Below, in pieces: positions 43,306-54,012 of a stretch of 64,000 nt of DNA. Under the pieces are notes generated by a model. That model was not told the DNA's origin, did no database searches, and was given only the letters and a program-made list of their open reading frames with translations. How positions within the stretch are numbered: position 1 is the first letter of the stretch; every line of letters starts with the position of its first letter. The DNA is from Macrostomum hystrix (taxonomy: Eukaryota > Platyhelminthes > Macrostomidae). The DNA is taken from positions 8,179,001 through 8,243,000 of the forward strand of contig CATNEN010000001.1 of NCBI GenBank assembly GCA_950097015.1, written 5' to 3'. Both the position numbers and the translations under genes were made by a program.

Positions 43306-45130
43306 TTAGTCAGCAAGTCTCTCCATTGCACTTAGATATTTAGCAACCTCGGCTGCTAGATAGGAGGCTAGGAAGATCTTGTGAAAGCTAAACAGCATTC
43401 CTAGCCATAGAATGTAGATCCAAAGCCACAGAAACAATAGCGCCATAGGATCCATTGGTTCATAGAGTCTCCAGAGTACCAGTGGGCAGGCAGCATTGTG
43501 CAGACGAGACAACCAGATCGATTGGTTATGATAGCCGCAGCCCCTGTTACTAATCGGAGTGCTGCTGCTGTCCTTTTTACTGCTGCTGTTTCCAAACTGC
43601 TGCTTACAGCACGAGTCGGGCACACGACCGGGGCCGATAATGTCTAGCCACTCGGTGTGGTCACTGCGATAGCCGCAGCATTTTCGCTTGACGTGCAGCC
43701 CGTCCAGAAAGTCTGTCGTGGCCTTCGATTTATTGTACTTGCTGTACAGACCAACCTAAAGAGAAATCCAATGCGTTGTTTTCTGGTGCATTGAAAAATA
43801 AAATGAAGCACACATTCACACAGATACTGTTCGCAGGCAAACACTCAGGTTGTGTACATCTGTCCTGACTTTCTCATCGTGAGGCAGTGTACACTCGCAC
43901 TGTACCTTGGAGGTTGGCCCTCAAAGGCGCGAATATCACGACAAGTCCTCATGTCTTCTCCGCGCGGCTCCGACTCTCATATACCAATGATAATAATAGC
44001 CCTTTCAGTGGCCATTGTCAAATTTACGTCTAAACAATTGCAATAGCCATGGGGTATCCTGCATGCCTTTTAAGGTTTTAATTCTGGGACCATCAAATGT
44101 TTGAGACCATGCGAATAAACACCAGAAAACTACCTGGCCGTCATAAGATTAGTCTGGGAGGTTCGGTGGCGAAGTGGTAAAGCGTCCTCAGTTTTTACTC
44201 TCGCATTGAAGTCGTAGAGCTCGAATTTGCGGCGAGGCCAAATTCATTTGTGGCCAGGGGGCATAGGGGTAGGGGCCGCGACCCTACCATATCGGCTGAT
44301 AAATCTATGTGGCACCCATGGGAAGTGGCGCACCCCTGGTACTGGCGCGCCCCTGGTACTGGCGCACCCCTGGTACTGGCGCACCCCTGGTACTGGCGCA
44401 CCCCTGGTACTGGCGCGCCCCTGGTACTGGCGCACCCCTGGTACTGGCGCACCCCTGGTACTGGCGCACCCCTGGTACTGGCGCACCCCTGGTAGTGGCA
44501 CACCCCTGGTACTGGCGCACCCCTGGTACTGGCGCGCCCCTGGTGGCGCACCCCAGGTACTGGCGCACCACTGGTACTGGCGCGCCCCTGGTAGTGGCGC
44601 ACCCCTGGTACTGGCGCACCCCTGGTAGTGGCGCACCCCTGGTAGCGGCGCACCCCTGGTACTTGACCCCCAACAAGTAGGCGGCCCCCCTAGACGAAAA
44701 TCCTGGCTGCGCAACCGACAAAGCGAAGGTTTAGAGGGCTTGTCGGGAATTAAGTTAAGAAATAAATTATCGACTGAATATTTACCATCTGTTCAGAGAG
44801 GAACTCCTGAGATCGCACGTTGTTCTGAAATATGAAGATGCTAGCGGCGATTGAAAATGAAAGCAGGACACACTGGCAAGTAAGGCTGAGGATGCACTGC
44901 AAGCGAGCGTTACTGAAACTGGAAACCACCTGCAACAGACCAGTCGCCAGAAAAATGACAGCGAAAACTTTTAGCGTAGTCAAAAGATACGGGTTCGCCA
45001 AAGCTAGCGGCGTCTGCTTGAAAACTTCCGTCCAGGAGTCAAAGTCGCCAAAAATCAATACGGAGCCGGCGATACCGAATGTTAAGTTAATTAGTGCCAA
45101 AAAGGTCGTTAATTTTCCAGCTAGAAGCAT
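43306..45130 (-). CDS. Tetraspanin
   Basis: Four-pass membrane scaffold protein. Exons 44786-45130 and 43306-43755, phase 0 junction (donor GTAAAT, acceptor preceded by TTTCTCTTTAG), 795 bases, 264 residues. The ATG is followed by transmembrane 1 (about 8-28), a short first loop, transmembrane 2 (about 50-70) and transmembrane 3 (about 76-102). The large extracellular loop contains the CCG motif at 141-143 (KRKCCGYRS), DSCC at 162-165, a further Cys188 and Cys205 (six cysteines in all) and an Asn/Ser/Lys-rich insert. Transmembrane 4 is about 219-240 (LLFLWLWIYILWLGMLF). The N-terminal tail before transmembrane 1 is unusually short, so an upstream exon is possible. Which tetraspanin subgroup cannot be decided. 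The 1.03 kb intron holds SINE fragments and a 17-bp array. Confidence 0.87.
43800..43990 (-). mobile_element. SINE family A fragment (tetraspanin intron)
   Basis: Carries CACACAGATACTGTTCGCAG, CCTGACTTTCTCATCGTGAG and TTGGAGGTTGGCCCTCAAAG on the plus strand. The tRNA-like head and the tail are both degraded. Confidence 0.6.
44160..44275 (+). mobile_element. SINE family A head fragment, plus orientation (tetraspanin intron)
   Basis: A tRNA-like A box GGTGGCGAAGTGGTAAAGCG is followed by AGAGCTCGAATTTG and CAAATTCATTTGTGGCC, the head-to-body order of family A reversed relative to most copies here. Confidence 0.55.
44325..44655 (+). repeat. 17-bp tandem repeat CACCCCTGGTACTGGCG (tetraspanin intron)
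   Basis: About nineteen GC-rich units. Main variants are CGCGCCCC for CGCACCCC and TAGTGG for TACTGG. 17 is not a multiple of three, yet several frames stay open because the unit lacks stops; none is a gene. Confidence 0.95.
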
Positions 45131-45342
45131 TGCTATAACGTTCTTATTCAGAACTTTCAGAGTTGAACAAATTTAAACTCTTTCTGAGATATCTTCATAT
45201 TATTGCATATATTAACCAGTTGTATGAAACATTATCTATGGTAATTCTTTCAGAGAAAGAAAAAGCCGTCCCTCTGCTTATCGACTTCTCTAGTTGGCAT
45301 CTGAACCTAGGTTGCTCTTTTCATGGACATCTTTATATTGCA

Positions 45343-45610
45343 GGGCTTATAGGCTAGTGGTTAAAGACTCAGAGTCGTGACCTGAAGGTTGGGGGTTCGA
45401 TTCCCGACTCTGCTAGAATAATTTGTGTCTTTTAGTGAGAGACTTTACTCTACATTGCTTCAGTTGACGCAGCTGTTAATTACATAGGTATCACGGCTGG
45501 GGTAATTGAGTGTGGCGTCCATGGACTGAATAGCCGTTCGTAGCCTTCACTTTGCGCCGCGCAATAGCTGCGGCTGTGCTGTCGGCTGCCATCTGGACCG
45601 ATTCCTATTC
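45343..45610 (+). mobile_element. SINE family B, most of the length
   Basis: Head with A box TAGGCTAGTGG and B box GGGTTCGATTCCC, then the TGTCTTTTAGTGAGAGACTT, CAGCTGTTAATTACATAGGT and TGGACTGAATAGCCG landmarks, and the GCTGCGGCTGTGCTGTCGGC stretch. It lies about 210 bases upstream of the tetraspanin start. Confidence 0.82.
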
Positions 45611-46890
45611 CTATTATATTGTTATGACTGTGGTCGGTTTGGCTACAGCACTATTAGGTAAACTACCAGGACGCTCTATTTCAGCCTGGCACGGGTGGCG
45701 TTATGACGCTCACGCAGTACTCTTATGTAAGATCGTACAGTATGGACCTGGCACTCCGAAAGGACAGAGACGAATGCAGCGCTTACCTGTCGGAACGCAG
45801 GATGAAACCGTTTTTTTGACGAGTTCTGTTTATTTTTAAGCAATAAATAGAGTCTTCGCAGTAAGATACCGTCTTTACGGCTCGAATCTTTAAGTTAAAG
45901 TTCAATGCTATCGCTGGTGCGAGGTGCCCCGTCACGGGTAGATAAGAGCAAAAATAGGGCGGCTATCTTGGGGAGGGGGCAGACAGGGGAGGCTGTGCAC
46001 AAACACAGTCAAGCCACCAGCGCGCAGGGAGGGGTAGCTGATTGGCGGGGGGGCAAAGCTGCGCAGGGCTGGGGTAAGGGTTAACAAACAATGCCCTGCG
46101 CCCAGCCAATCAGGTAGCGGCACAGGGCACACAGAGCAGGGACGGAGGTGGAGGGCGAGGCCATGGCCGAGCCAGCCAAACCGGCCTGAAACAACGGCCT
46201 TGGCGAGCAGTCGACAATGACCAACGCCTCAGGAACACAGGCACTATAATGTATTAATTTTATATGTCCATTGTAAAAAATAAAGTTTGTTCTGCCCACT
46301 CGATAACACTAACGCAGATTTGAAATTCAAAAGCAACGAAGGTACTGCTTTACTGTACAATCAATAATTGACACGAGTGCTGAAGATGTGGTTGAAGAAG
46401 ACTATGAACTGCTGGAAGCGGGTGGAATAGATGAAGTTGATGCGGAATTCGAGTAAGAGACCATGGTGCAGCAGCCTCGGGAGTACGCTATTGTAAGCAA
46501 CAGTGACAGAGACCTATCACCAAGGGAAGAGCCAAACGATTCAAGTGGGATAAAAAATGAATGCTAATTTGCGCCAGCAAATCCCCGAAAAGCCTCATGT
46601 AATTTAGCCGCATGTTTTCATTGACAACGTAAGTTCACACAGTGACACCGAAGAATACGAGATTTCGGACTCCGTTCTGGTCAAGCGGCTTCCATCTCAC
46701 AGTCCATTTTTAATCCTGTGGAGATTACATCTCAGGTGTAATTGGGAGGCCGCTCTGAAGACAGAACTCGCAGCAGACCAGCAGACTGCTAAGCAGCACA
46801 GGAATCAGTCGATGGCAGCCTGTCGGCGAGACGTCCTGTTACAGCATGGTAGAGAGAACCGTTGGCTGCATCACTGCCGACAAGTTTACT
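45611..46890. other. Intergenic, nothing firmly recognised
   Basis: GC-rich patch at about 45,930-46,150 (GGGGAGGGGG-like runs), then mixed sequence. One minus- and one plus-strand short frame exist but neither shows a known motif. A plus-strand acidic stretch near 46,380-46,456 (encoding EEDYELLEAGGIDEVDAEF then a stop) might be remnant coding sequence. Confidence 0.35.
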
Positions 46891-47076
46891 TGTAGACTAA
46901 GGCAGAGAGACTGCGACTTAAAGTTGACGAAGTTTTACAGCGATTTATTTGTTGACTCACGAGTTGAATAGCAATCAGTGCCAAGGTGTAAAAGTGAGAG
47001 AGAAAGGCATGCACGCGGTTGATGTACATTAGACACCCAGAGAAGTGAGCGCATATGTACATTGCCACACACTACA
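46891..47076 (-). repeat. LTR (3' LTR of the minus-strand element)
   Basis: 186 bases, starting TGTAGTGTGTGGCAATG and ending AGTCTACA on the minus strand; matches the other LTR except for a few substitutions and a 3-base length difference near its outer end. Confidence 0.92.
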
Positions 47077-47218
47077 ATCCTCCCACGCAAAGAAGAAAAA
47101 AAGAAAAATCGAAGGAAATAAAGATATTCCAAAATAATAAAAACGCAGCAAGTGATTGGTGCAACTTAAGCAATATTAAGACAGTCTATGAGTTCAGCGC
47201 AGTCATTCAATCAAAAGT

Positions 47219-48400
47219 TCAACCCGGCACATATCGATCAACCGGCAGCCGCCTCCGCACCGGGTAGCGCCCCAGGGGCAGCTCGTCCGCCGCCTCTCCG
47301 CAGCCGTGCAGCTCGTGCACGAAGGGCGGCTGCTCGAAACGCTCGACGTCGGGTGCCGGCAGGAACAGCGGCCGAAGGCAGTTTACGTTCACTTTGCGCG
47401 TCTTGCCGGTCTTGCCGATCTCGACCGCCAGATCGCGCTGGGACAGCACCCGCCAGCCGGGGTCCCAGTACGGCGTCAGCTTGGAACCCCTCAGCTCGAT
47501 GCGCAGCAGCACCTCGTCGCCCTGGCCGAATCTGCGCAGCTGCCCGGCTGACCTGTTGTAGTCGCTCTGCTGCTCGCCAGCCGCCTGCACCAGGTGCTCC
47601 TCGACAAACTCTCGAATGCGAAGCAGGTCGGCCTCCAGCTTGTCTGCGTAGGTCCGCACGTCGTAGAATCACCTGGGCTGCTGGCTGAGGACTGGCAGAC
47701 AGGGGTTGCGCCCGGTGAAGACATTCAGCGGTGGCAGTCGCGTTGAGCAGTGCACTCGCGAGTTGTAGGACAGCAGGATCAGCGGCAGCTTGTCCTCCCA
47801 CTCGCTCTCTCGCTCGGTAAAGCACCTGAGTAGTTGTAGCACTTGTTTCCCGACTCGGCCAGTCCGTTTCCTTTCGGATTGTACGCTGTGGTTCTTGTCT
47901 TGGTGACTCCCAGACCACGCAGAGTGTCTTGAAAGAGCTGGCTTTCGAAATTCGGGCCTTGGTCCGAGTGGATGACTCGAGGCAGTCCAGCCTGGGAGCA
48001 TATTGAAAGGAAGGCGCGAGCAGTAGTCTGGGCCGTCTGGTCCGGTAACGCCACAGCCGTCAGGTACTTGGAAAATTGGTCCTGAGCTACCAGCAGGTAA
48101 TTGTTGCCGCGTGATGATGGTGTCACCTTGACGATGTCGATGGCCACCGAGTGCCATGGCGATCCGATAGGCAGCTCTCCGAGTGGCGCCTTGGGCTGCG
48201 AAACTGCCTTCTTCTCCTGGCAGACGGCGCAGCTTTGGCAGTGCTACAGGACGTCCTCAGCCATGCCCGGCCAGTAGGCGGTCAGCTTGAGCGTTCGGTA
48301 GCATTTCTCGGCACCGAAGTGGCCTCCCAGACCTTCGTGCGCGTCTGCTAGGAACTGGTGTCGTAGAATTGCCGGCACCACTGGAACCTCCCTCAGTCCG
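47219..48400 (-). pseudogene. Retrotransposon integrase region, broken
   Basis: Integrase of the LTR element. The catalytic core shows the DDE pattern: Asp in VAIDIVK, Asp in IHSDQGPNFE, Glu in NGLAES. Upstream, a zinc-binding HHCC-type region is recognisable around 48,230-48,360 but is crossed by an in-frame stop (near 48,243-48,246). A frameshift follows the core at about 47,830 and another stop lies near 47,670, so no functional protein is expected from this copy. Confidence 0.8.
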
Positions 48401-48436
48401 TCCAGGTCGTTGAACTTGCGTGAGAGAACTCCGTCA

Positions 48437-49636
48437 TCATTCAGCTTCAGCTTCCTCCAGATTCTGCTCAGTTGCTGCAGCGGTCCTGATCGCCATCTTG
48501 GTCGCTTGAATCGCTTGAATCACCTGACTAAGCTCTGGATCTTGCCGCTGAGCAGTTTTGAGCTCCTCCGAGCCGATTTCTGCTGTCAGTTGAGTCGCTG
48601 CAATTTCCGGGGCGTGCAGCCTGGACAGCGCGTCGGCATCGGAATTCTCCTCACCTCCGTGGTACTTGACGATGAAGTCAAACTCTTGGAGCAGCAGCCG
48701 CCAGCGACCCAGCGTACCATAGCTATCGACTCTCTGAGAATCGATGTAGGTGAGCGGGCAGTGATCCGTGTGCACCGTGAAATGCTTTCCGAGCAAGTAG
48801 TGCCGGAAGACTTTGAAAGCGTGCAGGATGGCCAGACACTCCTTCTCTGTTGCCGAGTACTTCTTCTCCGCCGAGTTGAACGCCCTGCTCGAAAACTCGA
48901 TCACTGCATCGCCTTGCTTCAGGATTGCACCGACCCCACTGCCGCTGGCATCTGTGAAGACAGCGAACTCCTTGGAAAAGTCCGGGTTCACCAGGATCGG
49001 AGGACTTATCAGGCAGATCTTGAGCTCTTCGAAGGCAGCTTGGCACTCTGTAGTCCACTCAAACGCCACGCCCTTGCCAGTCAGGTGGTGAAGTGGTGCA
49101 GCGATGGCAGCGAAGTTGGCGACATGGCGGCGGTACTGGTTGCACAGGCCGATGAACTGGCGGATCTCCTTGACTGACCTCGGCTCCTTCCACTGCTGAA
49201 TCGCCTCCAGCTTCTCTTTGCTTGGCTGAGCTCCCTCCTTTGAATAGCGCGTGCCGAGGAAGGTCACTTCAGGCACTGCGATCTTGCACTTGGAGCCTCT
49301 CAGTGTCAGCCCGGCTGCTCTGACTCGCTGAAGTGCCTCTCGCAGTTGCAGCAAATGCTCCTTCCTGTTCTTTGAGAAGCACAGGCTGTCATCGAAAAAC
49401 GTAAAGACGAAGTCACAGCCATTGAAAACTTTGGACATGAGCATGCAGAACGTGCTGGGGCCACCTGACAGACCTTGAGGCATTCTCTTAAATTGGTACA
49501 GCGGCATCTCTGGTCCAGGGCTAAAGGCTGTCTTCTGTCTGTCTTCTTCAGCCAGAGGGATCTGGAAGTAGCCTCCATTGAGATCCAGCACTGAGAACAC
49601 CGTGCTGCCCGCGATTCGATCTCGTGCCTCCTCCAT
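48437..49636 (-). pseudogene. Retrotransposon reverse transcriptase and RNase H, N-terminally incomplete
   Basis: 399-residue frame beginning in the middle of the reverse transcriptase palm (VLDLNGGYFQIPL), continuing through RMPQGLSGGP and the catalytic FFDD box, then the thumb (FLGTRYS) and Ty3-type RNase H (FTDASGSGVGAI, EKECLAI, VHTDHCPL, DADALSR). The usual fingers region before GGYFQI is absent; the frame abuts the protease frame directly, so about 100-150 residues were lost. Confidence 0.88.
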
Positions 49637-50115
49637 TAGTCCGTCTCACTCTGGAACCTTGCACTGCAGATACAACGAGGAGCTGTAGGGTTGGCCTTGA
49701 AGTCCAGTTGCAAACGGTGCTTGCCTATGAAGTCGACACCGACGATGACAGGACAAACCAAATCGTACACCACGTAGAACAAATACAGCGCTGTCACTTT
49801 CCCGACTGTGAGCGGCAACTCGATCTGCCACTCGATGCTGATTGGCTGCTTGTTCACCGAGTGCAGCTGCACTCCGGCTGAAGTTGCGCGGCTGAGCTGC
49901 GATTTCGTCAGAATGCTGGAGTCGACCAGTGAGCACTTGCTGCCGGTGTCTAAAAGCGCCTTCACACTTCTGCCATCAAGCTTGCACTTACACTGCGAAA
50001 GTCGGTCGGGCGTAACGCTGCATCCACTGAAGACCCCGCCGACAGCGAGCGCTGGCCCCGGAGCCGGCGCTGGTGAACCCGCAGTTACTGCTGGCGAGGT
50101 GGCGGGCCCGCCCAC
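49636..50115 (-). pseudogene. Retrotransposon aspartic protease region
   Basis: Retropepsin-type protease with the active-site triad DTG in ALLDTGSKCSLVD and a following flap region. The frame ends at a stop exactly where the reverse transcriptase frame begins, which marks the internal deletion joint. The N-terminal part overlaps the gag end in another frame. Confidence 0.82.
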
Positions 50116-50149
50116 CCTAGCCTCTGGCGTTTCCCGACTGCTGCCGCCG

Positions 50150-50879
50150 ACTGTAGCAGTCCTTGGCGATGTGGCCGGTTTTGTGGCAGTTGTAGCAGAC
50201 GATATCGGATCTCGGTCGGTGTGGCCTAGCTGTACTGCAGCTTCTTACTCCACAGGCTGCCAGCTGCTCCAGCTGGGTGCCAATGTGCTCACCGAGGCCT
50301 GCAGACTCTGCACTGTGTCCCGCAGCTCCTGAACTTCGCTGGACTGGCTCTGCCGAGGCTGTACCGCAGCTGCGTTGCTGCTGAATTGTGCTGCATCAGT
50401 AGCTGAGCCTTTTCAAGCGCTTGCACTGAGGTCTTGATCTTGGTGTCTGCTCGAATCTGCCAGCCCACGGAGTCTGGCAGGCCGCAGATGAACTGATGAA
50501 ACAGCAGGGCTTCTCGAGCATCCACATCGACCACGGCAGAGCGCTGCAGCAGTTTCTTCAGCTCGTACAGGTACATGCGTGGAGTCTCACTTGCCAAAAT
50601 TCTCCTCGCCTTGAACGCTTCCATGACGGCGAAGTGCTCTCGGTCCGGGTGGAACGCATTCTCCAGTGCTCCGGTAACTTTGCCGAATTCTGCCTGATCG
50701 GCTGCAGACAGTTTTAAATAGACGACAAGGGCCTCGCCGTCTAGAAAAGTTGCCAGTCGCTCCGCCTTGCAAGAGTCCCACTTGTTCACTTTGGCACAAA
50801 CTTCAAAACGTTGCAGCCATTCTTTAAAGTCGCATGCACTGAATACTCTGGGCAGCACTGCACTAGCTTTCTCAGCCAT
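50150..50879 (-). pseudogene. Retrotransposon gag with zinc knuckle, frameshifted
   Basis: Gag-like capsid region from the ATG 50877-50879 (MAEKASAVLPRVF), with the features of retrotransposon gag proteins (FKEWLQRFE, ALENAFHP, FICGLPDS). The frame shifts near 50,290. Further on, a CCHC knuckle (CYNCHKTGHIAKDC) is encoded at 50,156-50,197 on the minus strand. The start lies 13 bases after the primer site. Confidence 0.82.
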
Positions 50880-50891
50880 TGTGGAAACCAC

Positions 50892-50903
50892 GCTCTGCTA
50901 CCA
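50892..50903 (-). promoter_or_regulatory. Primer binding site of the LTR element
   Basis: TGGTAGCAGAGC on the minus strand, two bases after the 5' LTR. It matches 11 of 12 bases expected for the 3' end of eukaryotic initiator tRNA-Met. Confidence 0.75.
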
Positions 50904-50905
50904 CT

Positions 50906-51094
50906 TGTGGACTAATTAGGCAGAGAGACTGCGACTTAGAGTTGACGAAGTTTTACAGCTATTTATTTGTTGACTCACGAGTTAAATAGCAATCAGTGCC
51001 AAGGTGTAAAAGTGAGAGAGAAAGGCATGCACGCGGTTGATGTACATTAGACACCCAGAGAAGTGAGCGCATATGTACATTGCCACACACTACA
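50906..51094 (-). repeat. LTR (5' LTR of the minus-strand element)
   Basis: 189 bases, starting TGTAGTGTGTGGCAATG and ending TTAGTCCACA on the minus strand. The outer right edge is followed by TACT, which also precedes the other LTR. Confidence 0.92.
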
Positions 51095-52543
51095 TACTGA
51101 GTGGTTCAATAATGTATTTTCATACGTTACTCGCTGCCTTGATGGACAGGCAATTGATGGTTAGGTGGCTACGTTCATCAACATATTGTGCTTTAATCTC
51201 ACTGTCAAAATAGAATGAAACTTTGTTTTTTTTAACTTGAAATCAGCACGTGTACGTATGTCTCTCCGGCTTTTGGCCGTAATATGGGTTGAATTTCCTC
51301 TGTTTTGATAGAAAGGGACTTTATTTAAATTGAGTTTCCGCAAGCGCTGAAATTTCTTAAAGCGTTTAATTAAACTTCTGTTTGTTTCAAAAATAATCTG
51401 ATTTTTTCCTAATCGGGGGTAAAATTGTGTACATTTTATGTAAATAGTGTTAAGTGTTGTAAAATGTTGTACTAAAAAGCAAAAAAATGCCACCGAATTA
51501 TTAGCTCAAGAACTAGTTTTTATACAAATAATTCGACAAATGCTTAATTGTGCATGTATTTAACTATGTATTTTTTTGTTATATTTGTTTATTGTTTTTA
51601 ATTGGGATACATTTTTAAACACTATTTTGCTGTTTTGGTTTAATGTATACACACGCTCATTGTATTCATCAAAGCTGGGGCTTAGTCCAGGCTCCAGAGA
51701 AAATTGAGACTGCATTCCAGTTTCCACCCTAGCCATGGATAGACTAGAAGCTGACCATCACACATTTTTCGACAAGTAGCTAAGTGGTGCTATCGATACA
51801 CGATAACACAAAACAGTAGACCCTAAAAAGTTTTTTATCACGGAACCGTACTATTGCATTTAGAATGCCGCCCGCCTAGTCTTGATATAACACGATTATT
51901 AGTTTATTTACTTGCGTCAGTTTAGTTTATTCGACTTGCTTCAAAGAGAATCCAGAAGGTAAGAAAAATCATCAACTAGCTAATAAAAAAGGTTTTTAAA
52001 ACGAAGCTGTCCTTTCGGAGGTCTAGCTTCATATTACCAAAGGACATATGACAATCACTTATCCTAGGCCTAAACTTAGTCTAAACTAAGGCATGTCATA
52101 ACATTTATAAATTAATAAAATTAATAAATTAACAAATTTATAAATGAGTAAGAGCACATGAAAAACTTTAATTGCCATTTTTGTCGCCCTAAGAATATAA
52201 TTTCTTGCCTGACTCACTCACTTTAATCTTTATAGTATCAATCAATCCACTTCATCTCAATACCAGACAATAGTTCCTTAATCATTTAAATTATTCTAAT
52301 ATTCAAACCTCTTTTCCAAAATTCTCACATTTTTATGAAATATTTTAAATTAGTCAGATTATTATCAACTCACCATATTTTTGGCCTATCTTTATATATC
52401 TATAGGGTAATGTATCATCAACCAAACAGTGTATCTTCAAAACCAAACAAGAATTTTGACTTCTTCCTTGGTCTCATGCAAGACAGAAGCAAGCTATTGT
52501 GTTTCACAGAACAACTAATTTGAAAGTTGAAGAAATTATCTTC
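51095..52543. other. Intergenic, nothing recognised
   Basis: AT-rich unique sequence with short open frames only. No motif-bearing frame, array or mobile element was found. Confidence 0.5.
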
Positions 52544-52551
52544 AAGCTGAG

Positions 52552-53149
52552 CCATAGTGTGGATCATGCTAAGTGCACACGAGAACCGACCCAAAGCTAA
52601 TTCCCAAAAGCACGCCGACGACAAGCGAATGCACGCCGATGCACGCCGATGCACGCCTACTAGGACAAATGTATTTGTCAAAATCCTTAATGTCAAGACG
52701 AACGATTGCGAAAAAATATGATTGATGGTTAATTAATACGATATATACGAAACGATAGACAAAAAACGCATTTTAAATTGCATTGCGTAAAACAAAGCAA
52801 CAAACGATGTACAAAAACAATTATATATCTTTAAAAAAGTGTATTTATCATAAATTTATTTATTTAACAGTTTAATACACTGTTCAAATACAAGAGTTTT
52901 TTTTCAAAAGTTAAATACAATAATACGTATTTTATGTCTGCTTACCAATGCATTGGCAGCATTGCCACATCAGTTGCCAGACTGCCAGGCACGCGGCACG
53001 CGGCGCATGCCGGGCACGCCAGTGTATTTATGTAGTATGCATTATGCACGCCAAATGCATGCCACTTACCTAATCGCACGCCGGTGCACGCCACTTTTGA
53101 AAATGCACGCGGGAAAATTCTTGCGTGCACTACATGATCTACACTATGG
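52552..53149. mobile_element. MITE, hAT type, 598 bp
   Basis: Imperfect terminal inverted repeats start CCATAGTGTGGATCATG (left) and CCATAGTGTAGATCATG (right, on the complement) and extend to a shared GTGCAC. An exact 8-base duplication AAGCTGAG flanks both ends (52,544-52,551 and 53,150-53,157). Inside each end are clustered GCACGCC repeats (at least five left, several right), like the subterminal transposase sites of hAT elements. The AT-rich middle has no coding frame. An 8-base duplication fits hAT best; P-type elements also make 8-base duplications. Confidence 0.88.
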
Positions 53150-53157
53150 AAGCTGAG

Positions 53158-53570
53158 GCATGATGTGCAATGAAACATTAAGAGAAAAGAAAGATATTGA
53201 TGATTCAGTATAAAATTTTATTGCAAAAGCATACTTTTTAACAACATTTTTTCAGTATGTACTTTAGATGAAGATTGTATGTGGTTGCTTGCCAATTAGA
53301 TGACCATAAATGTAGTTATTTATAGAGCATGAAAAATGCTTTCAAATTACATAATTCATGATAATTCACTCCTTAAAATAATATTAAACCACTCACGAAA
53401 ATTGTAAAACCAAACATCAAATTCTCTGTTTGGTTTGAAGATACATGAAAATAATTGTTCGGTTTGAGATAAAAAGCAGGAATAACTTTTTTCTATTTGA
53501 TAAAATAGCAAAAGCAGACTTTTTAGAAAGATGTAACTGTTTTCTATACCCGGTGGGACATTTACTATAT
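53158..53570. other. Intergenic, nothing recognised
   Basis: AT-rich unique sequence between the MITE and the 3' end of the non-LTR element. Nothing supported. Confidence 0.45.
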
Positions 53571-54012
53571 GCCCCTCTGTACACCCCACTATGTGCCCTC
53601 CCACCAGTCACCAGTGGGGGGCGTACGGTTTGGCCAAGCGCCCCGCTGGTAGCCCACCGGCGCGGGGTGCCGGTGGGGGGTGGGGGAGCAGGGTAAATTA
53701 AATTTGGGGCAAATCCTCAAAGTCTACTGTTAGTAGGCTGTGCTGTATTTTTTGAGCGCAGTATTTGATCGACCGGCTCGAGCCGCCGGTGGGGGAGCAG
53801 AGTAAATAAAATTTGGCGCAATTTCTTCACAGTCTACTGTTAGTAGGCTGTGCTGTATTTTTTGAGTGCCGTAAAAAGCCTAGCAGCAGGTCCTTGACTT
53901 ACTTTGACTTAGCGGCAGGGGGCCTCCATGACGGACGCAGCGAGGAGGCGCCTGGTGCCACCCATATCGCTAACCCCTGGCAGCCAGACGGCCTCCAGCG
54001 AGGCGGTGCCGC
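53571..54012 (-). repeat. 3' region of the non-LTR element with a roughly 121-bp tandem pair
   Basis: Downstream of the RNase H frame, two copies of a segment containing TCTACTGTTAGTAGGCTGTG and CTGTATTTTTTGAG lie at about 53,672-53,762 and 53,793-53,875. Each is preceded by a GGTGGGGGAGCAG stretch. GC-rich runs (GGTGGGGGGTGGGGGAG) surround them. Likely the element's 3'UTR or tandemly repeated tail. Confidence 0.55.

Larger units (their letters stand above)
46891..51094 (-). mobile_element. Ty3/Gypsy-type LTR retrotransposon, degraded
   Basis: Element of about 4.2 kb read on the minus strand. Near-identical short LTRs at both ends, flanked by TACT on each side (4-base target duplication). 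Next to the 5' LTR is a primer site TGGTAGCAGAGC (minus; plus 50,892-50,903), which fits the 3' end of initiator tRNA-Met. A purine stretch GTGGGAGGA precedes the 3' LTR. Domain order is gag, zinc knuckle, aspartic protease, reverse transcriptase, RNase H, integrase, so Ty3/Gypsy rather than Copia order. It has stops and frameshifts and lacks the N-terminal part of the reverse transcriptase. The LTRs differ at only a few positions. Confidence 0.92.

Noticed and set aside
44227-44721. GC-rich frames with repeated PGTGAPLVL or GVRQYQG-like strings
   Set aside because: They read a 17-base minisatellite in the tetraspanin intron in several frames on both strands.
47188-49177. Plus-strand frames opposite the integrase and reverse transcriptase
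   Set aside because: Antisense shadows of the minus-strand LTR element; no domain of their own.
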